Below, in pieces: positions 32,038 through 38,181 of a DNA stretch of 64,000 nt. The position numbers and the translations under genes were made by a program. Positions within the stretch are counted from its first letter, which is position 1. Each line of letters opens with the position of its first letter. Under the pieces are notes generated by a model. It ran no database searches. It was given only the letters and a program-made list of their open reading frames with translations, and was not told the origin of the DNA. This DNA comes from Burkholderiales bacterium. Lineage in GTDB: Bacteria; Pseudomonadota; Gammaproteobacteria; Burkholderiales; Methylophilaceae. The stretch covers positions 1 through 64,000 of the forward strand of contig JAURKY010000008.1 of assembly GCA_030831475.1 (NCBI GenBank), given 5' to 3'.

Positions 32038-33039
32038 TTACATTCCCCATCTTAATGCTGGCGTCAAAACAGGCGCATCCCAATGGTTTTTAATGTCATC
32101 ATCAAGTACACACAAGGTTAAGGATGCACCTGCCATATCCAGGGCGGTTGTATAGTTACCCACTAAGGAACGGGCGATTTTAATGTTATGGGTCTTTAAA
32201 TTTTTAGCAGCCACATCAAATAAAAGATAGAGTTCAGACAACGGTGTTCCAGCATAACCATTAACTAAAAGGAGTATTTCAGAGCTATTCGTTTTAACAT
32301 TCTTTTCCTTAAGGTCAGCTAGAATCACATCGATCATATCGTCAACCATTAAATTAGCCTTTTTGATTTTTTCACGTCGACGACCTGGCTCTCCATGAAT
32401 ACCAACCCCCACCTCAACTTCATCATCACCAATGTCAAAGGTGGGTTTTCCTGCTGCAGGCACCGTACAGCTTGTAAGGGCAATACCCATAGTGGATGAA
32501 GCGTTATTGACTCTTTGACCCAAGGATAAACACTGATCTAGATTAGCGCCTGTTTCAGCCAGACTACCAAGCACTTTTTCAATAATTACTGTACCTGCAA
32601 CACCTCGTTTGCCGGTTGTATAGCTCGAATTAATCACGGCAGCGTCATCATTAATGATAAGTGATTTATTTTCATACGAAGACATTTCAGCAGCCATCTC
32701 AAAATTCATAACATCCCCGGAGTAGTTTTTAACAATAAAAAGAACTCCCTTCTCAGGCTGGTAAGCCTCTAAGGCAGAAATCATTTGATCGGGTGTGGGT
32801 GAGGTAAATACATGTCCTGGGCATGCAATATCAAGCATTCCATGGCCGACAAAACCTGAGTGAAGAGGCTCGTGACCAGAACCACCACCTGAAATTAAGA
32901 CTACTTTTTTATTTGCGATATCCTTTCTTATCACATACATTGGATCAAGATTGACGCTGACTAAATTAGGATGGGCTTGAGCGAGACCACTTAAGCTCTC
33001 TAAAATAAAATCATCCACTTCATTGATAAATTTTTTCAT
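32038..33039 (-). CDS. dhaK: Dihydroxyacetone kinase subunit DhaK
   Basis: 333-aa dihydroxyacetone-binding subunit. It has ISGGGSGHEPLHSGFVG near residue 50 and VGIHGEPGRRR near residue 215, whose His forms a hemiaminal with the substrate carbonyl. It lies one base downstream of dhaL in a two-gene minus-strand operon. In E. coli DhaK/DhaL are phosphorylated through the PTS protein DhaM, but no dhaM is seen beside them. In a methylotroph it could phosphorylate dihydroxyacetone to DHAP. Confidence 0.93.
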   Translation of the reverse strand: MKKFINEVDDFILESLSGLAQAHPNLVSVNLDPMYVIRKDIANKKVVLISGGGSGHEPLHSGFVGHGMLDIACPGHVFTSPTPDQMISALEAYQPEKGVLFIVKNYSGDVMNFEMAAEMSSYENKSLIINDDAAVINSSYTTGKRGVAGTVIIEKVLGSLAETGANLDQCLSLGQRVNNASSTMGIALTSCTVPAAGKPTFDIGDDEVEVGVGIHGEPGRRREKIKKANLMVDDMIDVILADLKEKNVKTNSSEILLLVNGYAGTPLSELYLLFDVAAKNLKTHNIKIARSLVGNYTTALDMAGASLTLCVLDDDIKNHWDAPVLTPALRWGM

Positions 33040-33040
33040 A

Positions 33041-33667
33041 TTATTTTTTAGCTTTTAAAATCTCCTGACACACTGCACTTATCATAACTTGGCAACTTTT
33101 AGCACCAGGATCAATATGGCCCAGAGCGCGATCACCCAAACCTGCAGATCTACCTTTGGTGGGTAATAAATCTTTTGTCGCGAGCATAGCTTCATTAGCT
33201 TTTCGATCAATTTGTGTGGCAACATCAAAAATATCACCATCAACTCGATTATTTAACAGTTCAGAGATAGGAATGAGCACATCTAGCATTGTCTTTTCAC
33301 CGAAATCCGATTTACCTCTTGTCATTATTGCCCGGACACCCGATGCAAAACCTTTCGTAAAACCGTCACGATCATCACCATCGTTTTCTAATGACTTAGA
33401 TAACTCAAGAAAAAAGGATGCGAATAGGGGGCCTGAAGCCCCACCAATGGTGGATAAAAGCTTCATCCCAATTTTCTTGAATACATCACTGGGAGGCATT
33501 AAATTGAAATCATTTGCCATGGAATTGATGGCAAGGCATCCTCTTTTCAAGTTTATATAATGGTCTCCATCGCCTATGGCGCGATCTAATGATTCAATAT
33601 CATTTTCATGCTCAATGATTGCTTGAGTAATACCCTTGATACATCGTTGAATAAATTCTGTCTTCAT
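33041..33667 (-). CDS. dhaL: Dihydroxyacetone kinase subunit DhaL
   Basis: 208-aa nucleotide-binding subunit. The acidic magnesium/ADP site is AIGDGDHYINLKRG (near 30-43), and later motifs are STIGGASGPLFASFF and GRSAGLGDRALGHIDPGA. First gene of the dhaL-dhaK unit. Whether it uses ATP directly or is rephosphorylated by a PTS-type DhaM cannot be read from the sequence; no PTS gene is in the window. Confidence 0.92.
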   Translation of the reverse strand: MKTEFIQRCIKGITQAIIEHENDIESLDRAIGDGDHYINLKRGCLAINSMANDFNLMPPSDVFKKIGMKLLSTIGGASGPLFASFFLELSKSLENDGDDRDGFTKGFASGVRAIMTRGKSDFGEKTMLDVLIPISELLNNRVDGDIFDVATQIDRKANEAMLATKDLLPTKGRSAGLGDRALGHIDPGAKSCQVMISAVCQEILKAKK

Positions 33668-33712
33668 AGGCTATGCGTTTTATAAACAAAAAATACGATA
33701 AACTTATTTTAA

Positions 33713-34225
33713 ATGCGAAATTTATTAATTCTTACAGCTTTATTTTGTTGCACACTTTTTTCCAAGGAGCACTCCTTTAAAGATTTTACCGAAGGAAACT
33801 ATTTTGCGCCAATTGATGAAAACTATCTGCAATTAAAAGCCTTGTGCCGTAAAAACTATGATGACAAGGATCGAAAAAAATATTATGAGGTACTTTTCTA
33901 TAGTCATGATAAGCATGTGTTTGATCTAAATAAGCATTTTATTGGTACCCAGCCTGGCCACAAGAATCTCAAGAAACCTTTTTACAGCTTTACCCTTTGG
34001 AATTGGTTTAATGCGGTTGCAGTTAAAACTAAAAGTAAAGAATTCATATCGAATACGGCACAGCTTGATAAAAGACGTAGTGAAATTATTCCAAGGGATT
34101 TAGTTAAGGATATTTTAGATGATGGGCAGTTTACTGTTTATTTTCATTACCTTATGGATAATTCTAAGAGTGTAGGTACCTTTAAAGTATCCAACCTAAA
34201 GCTTGTCAGAACTTGTTTTGAATAG
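33713..34225 (+). CDS. Secreted protein of unknown function
   Basis: 170 aa with an N-terminal signal peptide (MRNLLILTALFCCTLFS, cleavage probable near residue 17). The mature part is rich in Lys, Asp and aromatic residues, contains two cysteines (in LKALCRKNY and near the C-terminus in VRTCFE) that could form a disulfide, and has no recognised domain. The two-cysteine layout is faintly like the small Adhesin_E-type secreted protein at 37341, but homology is not claimed. It lies 45 nt from divergent dhaL and 3 nt before the TauE-like gene, so it may be co-transcribed with the latter. Confidence 0.75.
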   Translation: MRNLLILTALFCCTLFSKEHSFKDFTEGNYFAPIDENYLQLKALCRKNYDDKDRKKYYEVLFYSHDKHVFDLNKHFIGTQPGHKNLKKPFYSFTLWNWFNAVAVKTKSKEFISNTAQLDKRRSEIIPRDLVKDILDDGQFTVYFHYLMDNSKSVGTFKVSNLKLVRTCFE

Positions 34226-34228
34226 GTC

Positions 34229-34978
34229 ATGACTTTAGATTACTTTACCCTTAATGATTTGATTACAGCCTTATTTATTTTTTTAGGTGCCATCATTTAT
34301 TCGTCTGTGGGTCATGGGGGTGCCTCATCGTATATTGCCATTATGTCGTTTATGGGAACACCAACGCAAATCATCAAACCTATTGGTTTGAGTTTAAATA
34401 TTATTGTGTCATCCATTGCTAGTTATCGTTTTGTGAAGCATCGTTTTTTAAATCCATCGGTACTTCTACCTGTAGTTATTGGTTCAATTCCTGCTGCCTT
34501 TATTGGAGGTTTGATTGATCTTCCATCCGGACTTTTTAGAGTGTTATTGGGATTTGTGCTTTTACTTGCCGGCTTACAGCTCATATTTAATTTTTTTCAT
34601 CAAAGAGACGAGCTTCAAAAAGTTAATTTTATATTGGCCTTCTTTCTTGGCGGAGTGATCGGTTTGGTATCAGGCTTAACAGGAACTGGCGGAGGTATCT
34701 TTTTGTCTCCGCTGATTATTTTCTTAGGATGGACAACTATCAGAGAAGCATCTGGCACAGCCTCTATCTTTATTTTATGCAACTCTTTGGCCGGTTTAGC
34801 AGGAAATTTCTCAACGATCGGCCATTTACCTCCGAGTATTTTTCTCTATTCAATCGCTGTATTTATGGGCGTACTCATAGGCACTCATTTGGGAATCAAA
34901 CAACTTAACCCAAATGGTTTAAGGAAAGTCTTAGGCGTTGTGCTTATTATTGCTGCTTTGAAATTTATACTGACCTAA
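34229..34978 (+). CDS. TauE/SafE (TSUP) family membrane permease
   Basis: 249-aa integral membrane protein with seven to eight helices. Two related glycine-rich halves are visible: SSVGHGGASSYIA near residue 25 and SGLTGTGGGIFLSPL near residue 150, the internal repeat of TSUP transporters, which often export sulfite, sulfoacetate or other organosulfur anions. Substrate is not predictable. A SoxYZ-like carrier follows on the opposite strand (convergent), which makes a sulfur link possible but unproven. Confidence 0.82.
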   Translation: MTLDYFTLNDLITALFIFLGAIIYSSVGHGGASSYIAIMSFMGTPTQIIKPIGLSLNIIVSSIASYRFVKHRFLNPSVLLPVVIGSIPAAFIGGLIDLPSGLFRVLLGFVLLLAGLQLIFNFFHQRDELQKVNFILAFFLGGVIGLVSGLTGTGGGIFLSPLIIFLGWTTIREASGTASIFILCNSLAGLAGNFSTIGHLPPSIFLYSIAVFMGVLIGTHLGIKQLNPNGLRKVLGVVLIIAALKFILT

Positions 34979-34980
34979 CG

Positions 34981-35736
34981 TCAGATTTTAACCTCATGGG
35001 TAAATTCCTGACCTTTGGTATCTTTTGCAATAATATTGAGGTCACCGTTTGCGTTTGCAGGCAAATTAAATTTTAAGTAAGGGTCTTGACTGATCGTAAT
35101 CTTATTCTCTGCCTTAAAGATTAATTTATTATCAAGCGAATAATTCATTTCAGTGATGATCCACTCCGGAATAAAACCCTGAGAGACAAGATCTTTTTGT
35201 AAACCTGTAAAGTTGGGATGCTTAATCCGCGTTGTGAGATAATTATCTTTGCTTTTAGCTAATATTTTTCCGAGATCGCGAGTTAGCTCTGGGTCAAAAA
35301 CATCCATGTAACCACTGCAACCACCTGACGCTCTAATCGCTTGGGAGCTCATGTAAAGCTTTCCATTGGAATCTTCACCAATGATCCTCACAAATGAGTC
35401 TGTCTCCATCCTAATCCTTGTGGATAAATCTAGATTTTGGGTTTCCTTGCTTAGGTAATAAGTCGCCGCGTGTTGGCCCGGATTAGCATCGACGATTAAA
35501 TAGATCTTGGCCATCTCGATATCAACAGGAGAGGTAAGTTCGATTTTAACTGGTACTTGCGCCCCACTGGATGCTCTTTTTGGACCTGATAATTTGATGA
35601 AATCTGCCTCTAAGATTTCACGATCTTTAAACATTCTCTCTTTAATATATGGCCATAACTCAGGATTAGCATCTGCATGAACTAAGCCTGATAACAGTAT
35701 AGTAAAGGCTATAAGAAATATTTTTAATAATCTCAT
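34981..35736 (-). CDS. SoxYZ-like fused carrier protein, quinoprotein-associated type
   Basis: 251-aa periplasmic protein with a signal peptide (MRLLKIFLIAFTILLSGLVHA). The N-terminal half is SoxY-like and holds RASGGCSGYMD, where the Cys sits in place of the swinging GGCGG arm of true SoxY. The C-terminal half from about residue 160 (TRIKHPNFTGLQ ... PAWI-like PEWIITEMNYSLDNKLIF) resembles SoxZ. Such SoxYZ fusions are known beside PQQ-dependent dehydrogenases in methylotrophs. The GGCSGY end is inside the protein rather than at a C-terminus, unlike classical SoxY, so it may bind a metal or a reaction partner instead of thiosulfate. Confidence 0.75.
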   Translation of the reverse strand: MRLLKIFLIAFTILLSGLVHADANPELWPYIKERMFKDREILEADFIKLSGPKRASSGAQVPVKIELTSPVDIEMAKIYLIVDANPGQHAATYYLSKETQNLDLSTRIRMETDSFVRIIGEDSNGKLYMSSQAIRASGGCSGYMDVFDPELTRDLGKILAKSKDNYLTTRIKHPNFTGLQKDLVSQGFIPEWIITEMNYSLDNKLIFKAENKITISQDPYLKFNLPANANGDLNIIAKDTKGQEFTHEVKI

Positions 35737-35779
35737 ACTATTATTATAAACTTTAAAAGCTCAAATTTATCAATTAAAT

Positions 35780-36394
35780 ATGTATTTAAGACTACTACTA
35801 ATTTGCTTGATTCCATTTTTTTTTAATCATGCCCCGGCGAATGAAGCCATCTTAAAAAAAGTAAAGGATGGCGAGGCTTACGCATTGTATGAGTATGGTC
35901 AAAGGTTGTATTTTAAAGATCCATCCAAAGCTATTGATTTGATGATGCTTTCAGCCCTACAAAATAATGTTGAAGCCCTAAATTTTTTAATATCCCATGA
36001 TGGCATTGATGGTGACCTAAAGATCTTTTTGAAAGATAGAGCTTCAACCATAAGTTTTGATCAAAGTAATATTGATGATTTACAGAAATTAGGCTCAGAA
36101 GATGATTCGTTCGCGCAGTATCAACTATGGCTCTTATATATCAATGGAGAATTTATACCTAAACCTAAGGCCTATGTATGGTTAAAAAAAGCCTCAGGCA
36201 ATCAATATCCTGATGCTCTCTATAGTCTTGGCATACTTTATTATTATGGCTTTATCGTTCCCGAACAAAGAGGTAAAGCTTTAAAATTACTCCAAGAATC
36301 CACTGCACTTGGCTCTTCCAATGCACAATTTTTTCTTGATAATCTAGAAAAATTTAAATATTTAAATAAATCACTCATTGACATAAAGGGCTAA
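35780..36394 (+). CDS. Secreted Sel1-repeat protein
   Basis: 204 aa with a signal peptide (MYLRLLLICLIPFFFNHAPA). Alpha-helical Sel1/TPR-like repeats follow, the clearest being AYVWLKKASGNQYPDALYSL and LGILYYYGFIVPEQRGKAL. Sel1 proteins usually mediate protein-protein contacts; no partner is evident. It is divergent from the SoxYZ-like gene (43-nt gap) and upstream of the repeat lipoprotein. Confidence 0.75.
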   Translation: MYLRLLLICLIPFFFNHAPANEAILKKVKDGEAYALYEYGQRLYFKDPSKAIDLMMLSALQNNVEALNFLISHDGIDGDLKIFLKDRASTISFDQSNIDDLQKLGSEDDSFAQYQLWLLYINGEFIPKPKAYVWLKKASGNQYPDALYSLGILYYYGFIVPEQRGKALKLLQESTALGSSNAQFFLDNLEKFKYLNKSLIDIKG

Positions 36395-36430
36395 TCTTGT
36401 CATATTACATCTAGGAATGAGTATCATTTC

Positions 36431-36457
36431 GCTTTTAAGGCTTCTGCTTTTAAGGCT
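36431..36457 (+). repeat. Tandem 12-bp direct repeat upstream of lipoprotein gene
   Basis: GCTTTTAAGGCT occurs at 36431-36442 and again at 36446-36457, separated by 3 bp (period 15). Each copy is itself nearly palindromic (GCTTTTAAGGC against its reverse complement GCCTTAAAAGC). It ends 27 bp before the lipoprotein ATG. It looks like a pair of operator sites or a 5'-UTR element, but no binding protein is known to me. Confidence 0.6.
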
Positions 36458-36484
36458 AGAAACATTATATTAGGGAGGAATTAA

Positions 36485-36760
36485 ATGAAGAAACTTTTAC
36501 TTACTGCCTTAGTTGGTGGTTTACTTATTGGATGCGTTGCACCTGAACCTGAACCAGAAAAAGAATTTCATCCAACAGATGCTTTATTAATTGGTGGTAA
36601 CGGTGGTTTTAATCCATCTGATGGCGGCGCCGATCTTGGTGACCTTGATGCTGCGGCTCCTGCTGATGCAGCTCCATTCCATCCAACTGATGCTTTATTA
36701 ATTGGTGGTAACGGAGGCTTTAACCCATCTGACGGTGGCGCTGATTTAGGCGACTATTAA
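36485..36760 (+). CDS. Repeat-containing small lipoprotein
   Basis: 91 aa. Signal peptide MKKLLLTALVGGLLIGC ends in a lipobox (LIGC, Cys17), with Val at +2, so outer-membrane sorting is expected. After a Pro/Glu linker come two 26-residue repeats (about residues 28-53 and 65-90), identical in protein sequence, each running FHPTDALLIGGNGGF then NPSDGGADLGD. They are joined by an Ala/Asp/Pro linker (LDAAAPADAAP). The repeats are Gly/Asp/Asn-rich with no Cys or Lys. No family is recognised. A very good ribosome binding site (AGGGAGG, 36472-36478), a perfect terminator downstream, and the adjacent pqqA genes suggest high expression. Function unknown; see findings. Confidence 0.88.
   Translation: MKKLLLTALVGGLLIGCVAPEPEPEKEFHPTDALLIGGNGGFNPSDGGADLGDLDAAAPADAAPFHPTDALLIGGNGGFNPSDGGADLGDY
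36566..36754 (+). repeat. Two 78-bp in-frame repeats in the lipoprotein gene
   Basis: Copies at 36566-36643 and 36677-36754, separated by 33 bp. By eye they differ at 10 of 26 codons (about 11 bases), and every difference is synonymous, so the encoded 26 residues are identical. This argues against a recent duplication and for selection on the protein. Confidence 0.9.
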
Positions 36761-36775
36761 GTCCCTCTTAATACG

Positions 36776-36812
36776 AACCCTAATAACTCAATTTGAGTTA
36801 TTAGGGTTTTTT
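36776..36812 (+). terminator. Rho-independent terminator after lipoprotein gene
   Basis: AACCCTAATAACTCAA (36776-36791) pairs with TTGAGTTATTAGGGTT (36793-36808), followed by a T run (GGGTTTTTTG). The stem is 14-16 bp with a tiny loop. It lies 16 nt after the stop and isolates the gene from pqqA. Confidence 0.93.
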
Positions 36813-36962
36813 GTTATCAAAATCTGATCATTTTGATAATGATTTTCACTAGTCTATCTTCATGTTCATCTTCATGGCCTTGCACGGCTCTTACAATTAA
36901 TATTGTATTGTAAATCTCAAGTTGAACCTTTGTGATTCTAGGATTACATCTTCAACGATCTG

Positions 36963-36995
36963 GTTTATGTTTAATGACTTTTATTTAACATAAAC
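36963..36995 (+). promoter_or_regulatory. Inverted repeat abutting the pqqA ribosome binding site
   Basis: GTTTATGTT (36963-36971) and AACATAAAC (36987-36995) form a perfect 9-bp inverted repeat around a 15-nt spacer. The ribosome binding site AAGGAG starts at the next base. It could be an mRNA hairpin modulating pqqA translation or stability, or an operator. The rest of the 36813-37008 stretch is AT-rich leader or promoter sequence in which I see no further gene and no convincing -35/-10 pair. Confidence 0.5.
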
Positions 36996-37008
36996 AAGGA
37001 GAAATACT

Positions 37009-37080
37009 ATGTGGACACAACCTACTGCAACTGAAATGCGTTTTGGTTTTGAAGTAACAATGTACGTTTGCAATAAATAA
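37009..37080 (+). CDS. pqqA: PQQ precursor peptide PqqA, copy 1
   Basis: 23-aa peptide, the ribosomally made precursor of pyrroloquinoline quinone, the cofactor of methanol dehydrogenases. The hallmark is Glu15 and Tyr19 in RFGFEVTMYV, which PqqE links before excision. The N-terminus is MWTQPTATEM. It ends VCNK, with a Cys two residues after the Tyr; copy 2 has Met there. The ribosome binding site AAGGAG is ideal. pqqBCDE are not adjacent. Differences from copy 2 are at residues 4, 6 and 21 only. Confidence 0.95.
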   Translation: MWTQPTATEMRFGFEVTMYVCNK

Positions 37081-37087
37081 TTTCTTA

Positions 37088-37183
37088 ATGAAATATAATT
37101 ATTGTAAAAATACAGAAATTACTGATTGGCTTTTTCACAGCTGGCAATGTACTTGCCCGATGTGTTCAGCCAAGTCTAATTAA
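37088..37183 (+). CDS. Possible Cys-rich 31-aa mini-protein between the pqqA copies
   Basis: ORF from ATG 37088 to TAA 37183, starting 7 nt after the pqqA copy 1 stop. The product begins MKYNYCKNTEITDW and ends with HSWQCTCPMCSAKSN, giving four Cys (6, 21, 23, 26), a His and a Met in a CxCxxC arrangement that could bind metal or be modified. No Shine-Dalgarno is visible, so translation would need coupling to pqqA. It may be a chance ORF; function unknown. Confidence 0.3.
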   Translation: MKYNYCKNTEITDWLFHSWQCTCPMCSAKSN

Positions 37184-37208
37184 TAAACCTTTTTTTAGGA
37201 GAAACATT

Positions 37209-37280
37209 ATGTGGACTAAACCAGCTGCTACAGAAATGCGTTTTGGTTTCGAAGTAACCATGTACGTAATGAACAAGTAA
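37209..37280 (+). CDS. pqqA: PQQ precursor peptide PqqA, copy 2
   Basis: 23-aa precursor with the same core RFGFEVTMYV (Glu15, Tyr19) as copy 1 and the N-terminus MWTKPAATEM. It ends VMNK. The ribosome binding site is TAGGAGAA. It lies 128 nt after copy 1 and is followed by a strong terminator. Many codons differ synonymously between the copies, so both seem maintained. Having several pqqA copies is known in some methylotrophs, and here they are unlinked to the processing genes. Confidence 0.95.
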   Translation: MWTKPAATEMRFGFEVTMYVMNK

Positions 37281-37298
37281 TTTTATTTGTTCTACTTA

Positions 37299-37326
37299 AA
37301 AGCCCGACTTGCTCGGGCTTTTTTTT
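37299..37326 (+). terminator. Rho-independent terminator after pqqA copy 2
   Basis: AAAAGCCCGA, loop CTTGC, TCGGGCTTTT, then more T's to 37326. A GC-rich stem of about 8-10 bp with a T tract, 19 nt after the pqqA stop. It closes the pqqA unit. Confidence 0.95.
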
Positions 37327-37340
37327 GTTTATAATATTTT

Positions 37341-37733
37341 GTGCGTTTGATATTTTTATTCATATTTTTGCCTTTTTATCTTTTTGCAGAGGATAGCTGG
37401 ACCCTTATTCATAAAGACGATCAAAACAAATCCTCTTTTCATATAAAGCTCGGTGATTTTAAGAGGATTGATAATAAGGTAAGGCTTTGGGTTATGGAAA
37501 GTTATGACGAGCCACAGCCCCCAGAAAAATATGCTTACCATTCTCTTAAAAGCTTGGTACAGGCTGATTGCTCAAGCACTAAAATCCGTTTTATGGCTTA
37601 CTCAATCTACAAAAGCAATAACGCTTCGGGCACAGCTATCTATTCAAAAGGGCAATCATCTGAGTGGTTTGAAGCAAATCCCAACACAGTGAATCGAGCC
37701 TATTTAGATATTGCTTGTAAAGAATCTAATTAA
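37341..37733 (+). CDS. Small secreted protein, Adhesin_E-like
   Basis: 130 aa with a signal peptide (MRLIFLFIFLPFYLFAE) and GTG start. The mature part has the pattern of the surface-adhesin E fold: W-T-L-I near the start, KVRLWVMESYDEPQ in the middle, and a conserved pair of cysteines (in VQADCSSTKIRF and LDIACKE). The family link is by pattern only. Adhesin_E-type proteins are common small periplasmic proteins of unclear role. It starts 15 nt after the pqqA terminator, so it has its own promoter if expressed, and overlaps the convergent DUF4399 gene by 8 nt. Confidence 0.7.
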   Translation: MRLIFLFIFLPFYLFAEDSWTLIHKDDQNKSSFHIKLGDFKRIDNKVRLWVMESYDEPQPPEKYAYHSLKSLVQADCSSTKIRFMAYSIYKSNNASGTAIYSKGQSSEWFEANPNTVNRAYLDIACKESN

Positions 37734-38181
37734 CTTTAATCCTTATTTTTTTTGAAATGATGGGGGGCTCGTGGGGAATATGCATATGATCACCCAATAT
37801 TAATTGTAAGGTGTGTTCCCCTTTATCTAATTCGATCAATGCTTCTGTTTGCCCTTTCCCAAAATGTTTATGATGGTCATCGCTCGGGATAGGAAGATTT
37901 ATGTCTGGTAATTGGTCAAGATCAATGAGTAAATGATGATGCCCTGTATTTTTCATTTTTATACCAGCGGGCGCAACTCCCATACCGTTTAACCCAAAGA
38001 TCACTTTGACAGGGCTTGAGACTGTATCACCGTCTTGAGGTGAAATAATATAAAGCATGGCTTTATCTGGTGAACTTGATTTTTCAACAGCACTCAGTGG
38101 CATTAAAAAAAATACGCTCAGTAAAAAGCTAAGGATGTTAAAAAGGTAATTTTTTGTTTTCAATGTATTTTGATAAAACAT
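37726..38181 (-). CDS. DUF4399 family periplasmic protein
   Basis: 151 aa with a signal-like N-terminus (hydrophobic stretch about 12-30, LSAVEKS after it). The diagnostic region is AGIKMKNTGHHHLLIDLD, then HFGKGQTEALIELDKGEHTLQLILGDHMHIPH, rich in His and typical of DUF4399. Metal binding is plausible from the histidines but not established. The start overlaps the end of algC by 44 nt (a TTG at 38163 would reduce that to 26 nt), so the two may be translationally coupled. Confidence 0.8.
   Translation of the reverse strand: MFYQNTLKTKNYLFNILSFLLSVFFLMPLSAVEKSSSPDKAMLYIISPQDGDTVSSPVKVIFGLNGMGVAPAGIKMKNTGHHHLLIDLDQLPDINLPIPSDDHHKHFGKGQTEALIELDKGEHTLQLILGDHMHIPHEPPIISKKIRIKVN

Noticed and set aside
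33156-33560. 134-codon plus-strand ORF opposite dhaL
   Set aside because: It is a shadow of a well-conserved gene; the composition is Ser/Phe-rich as expected from reading the complement.
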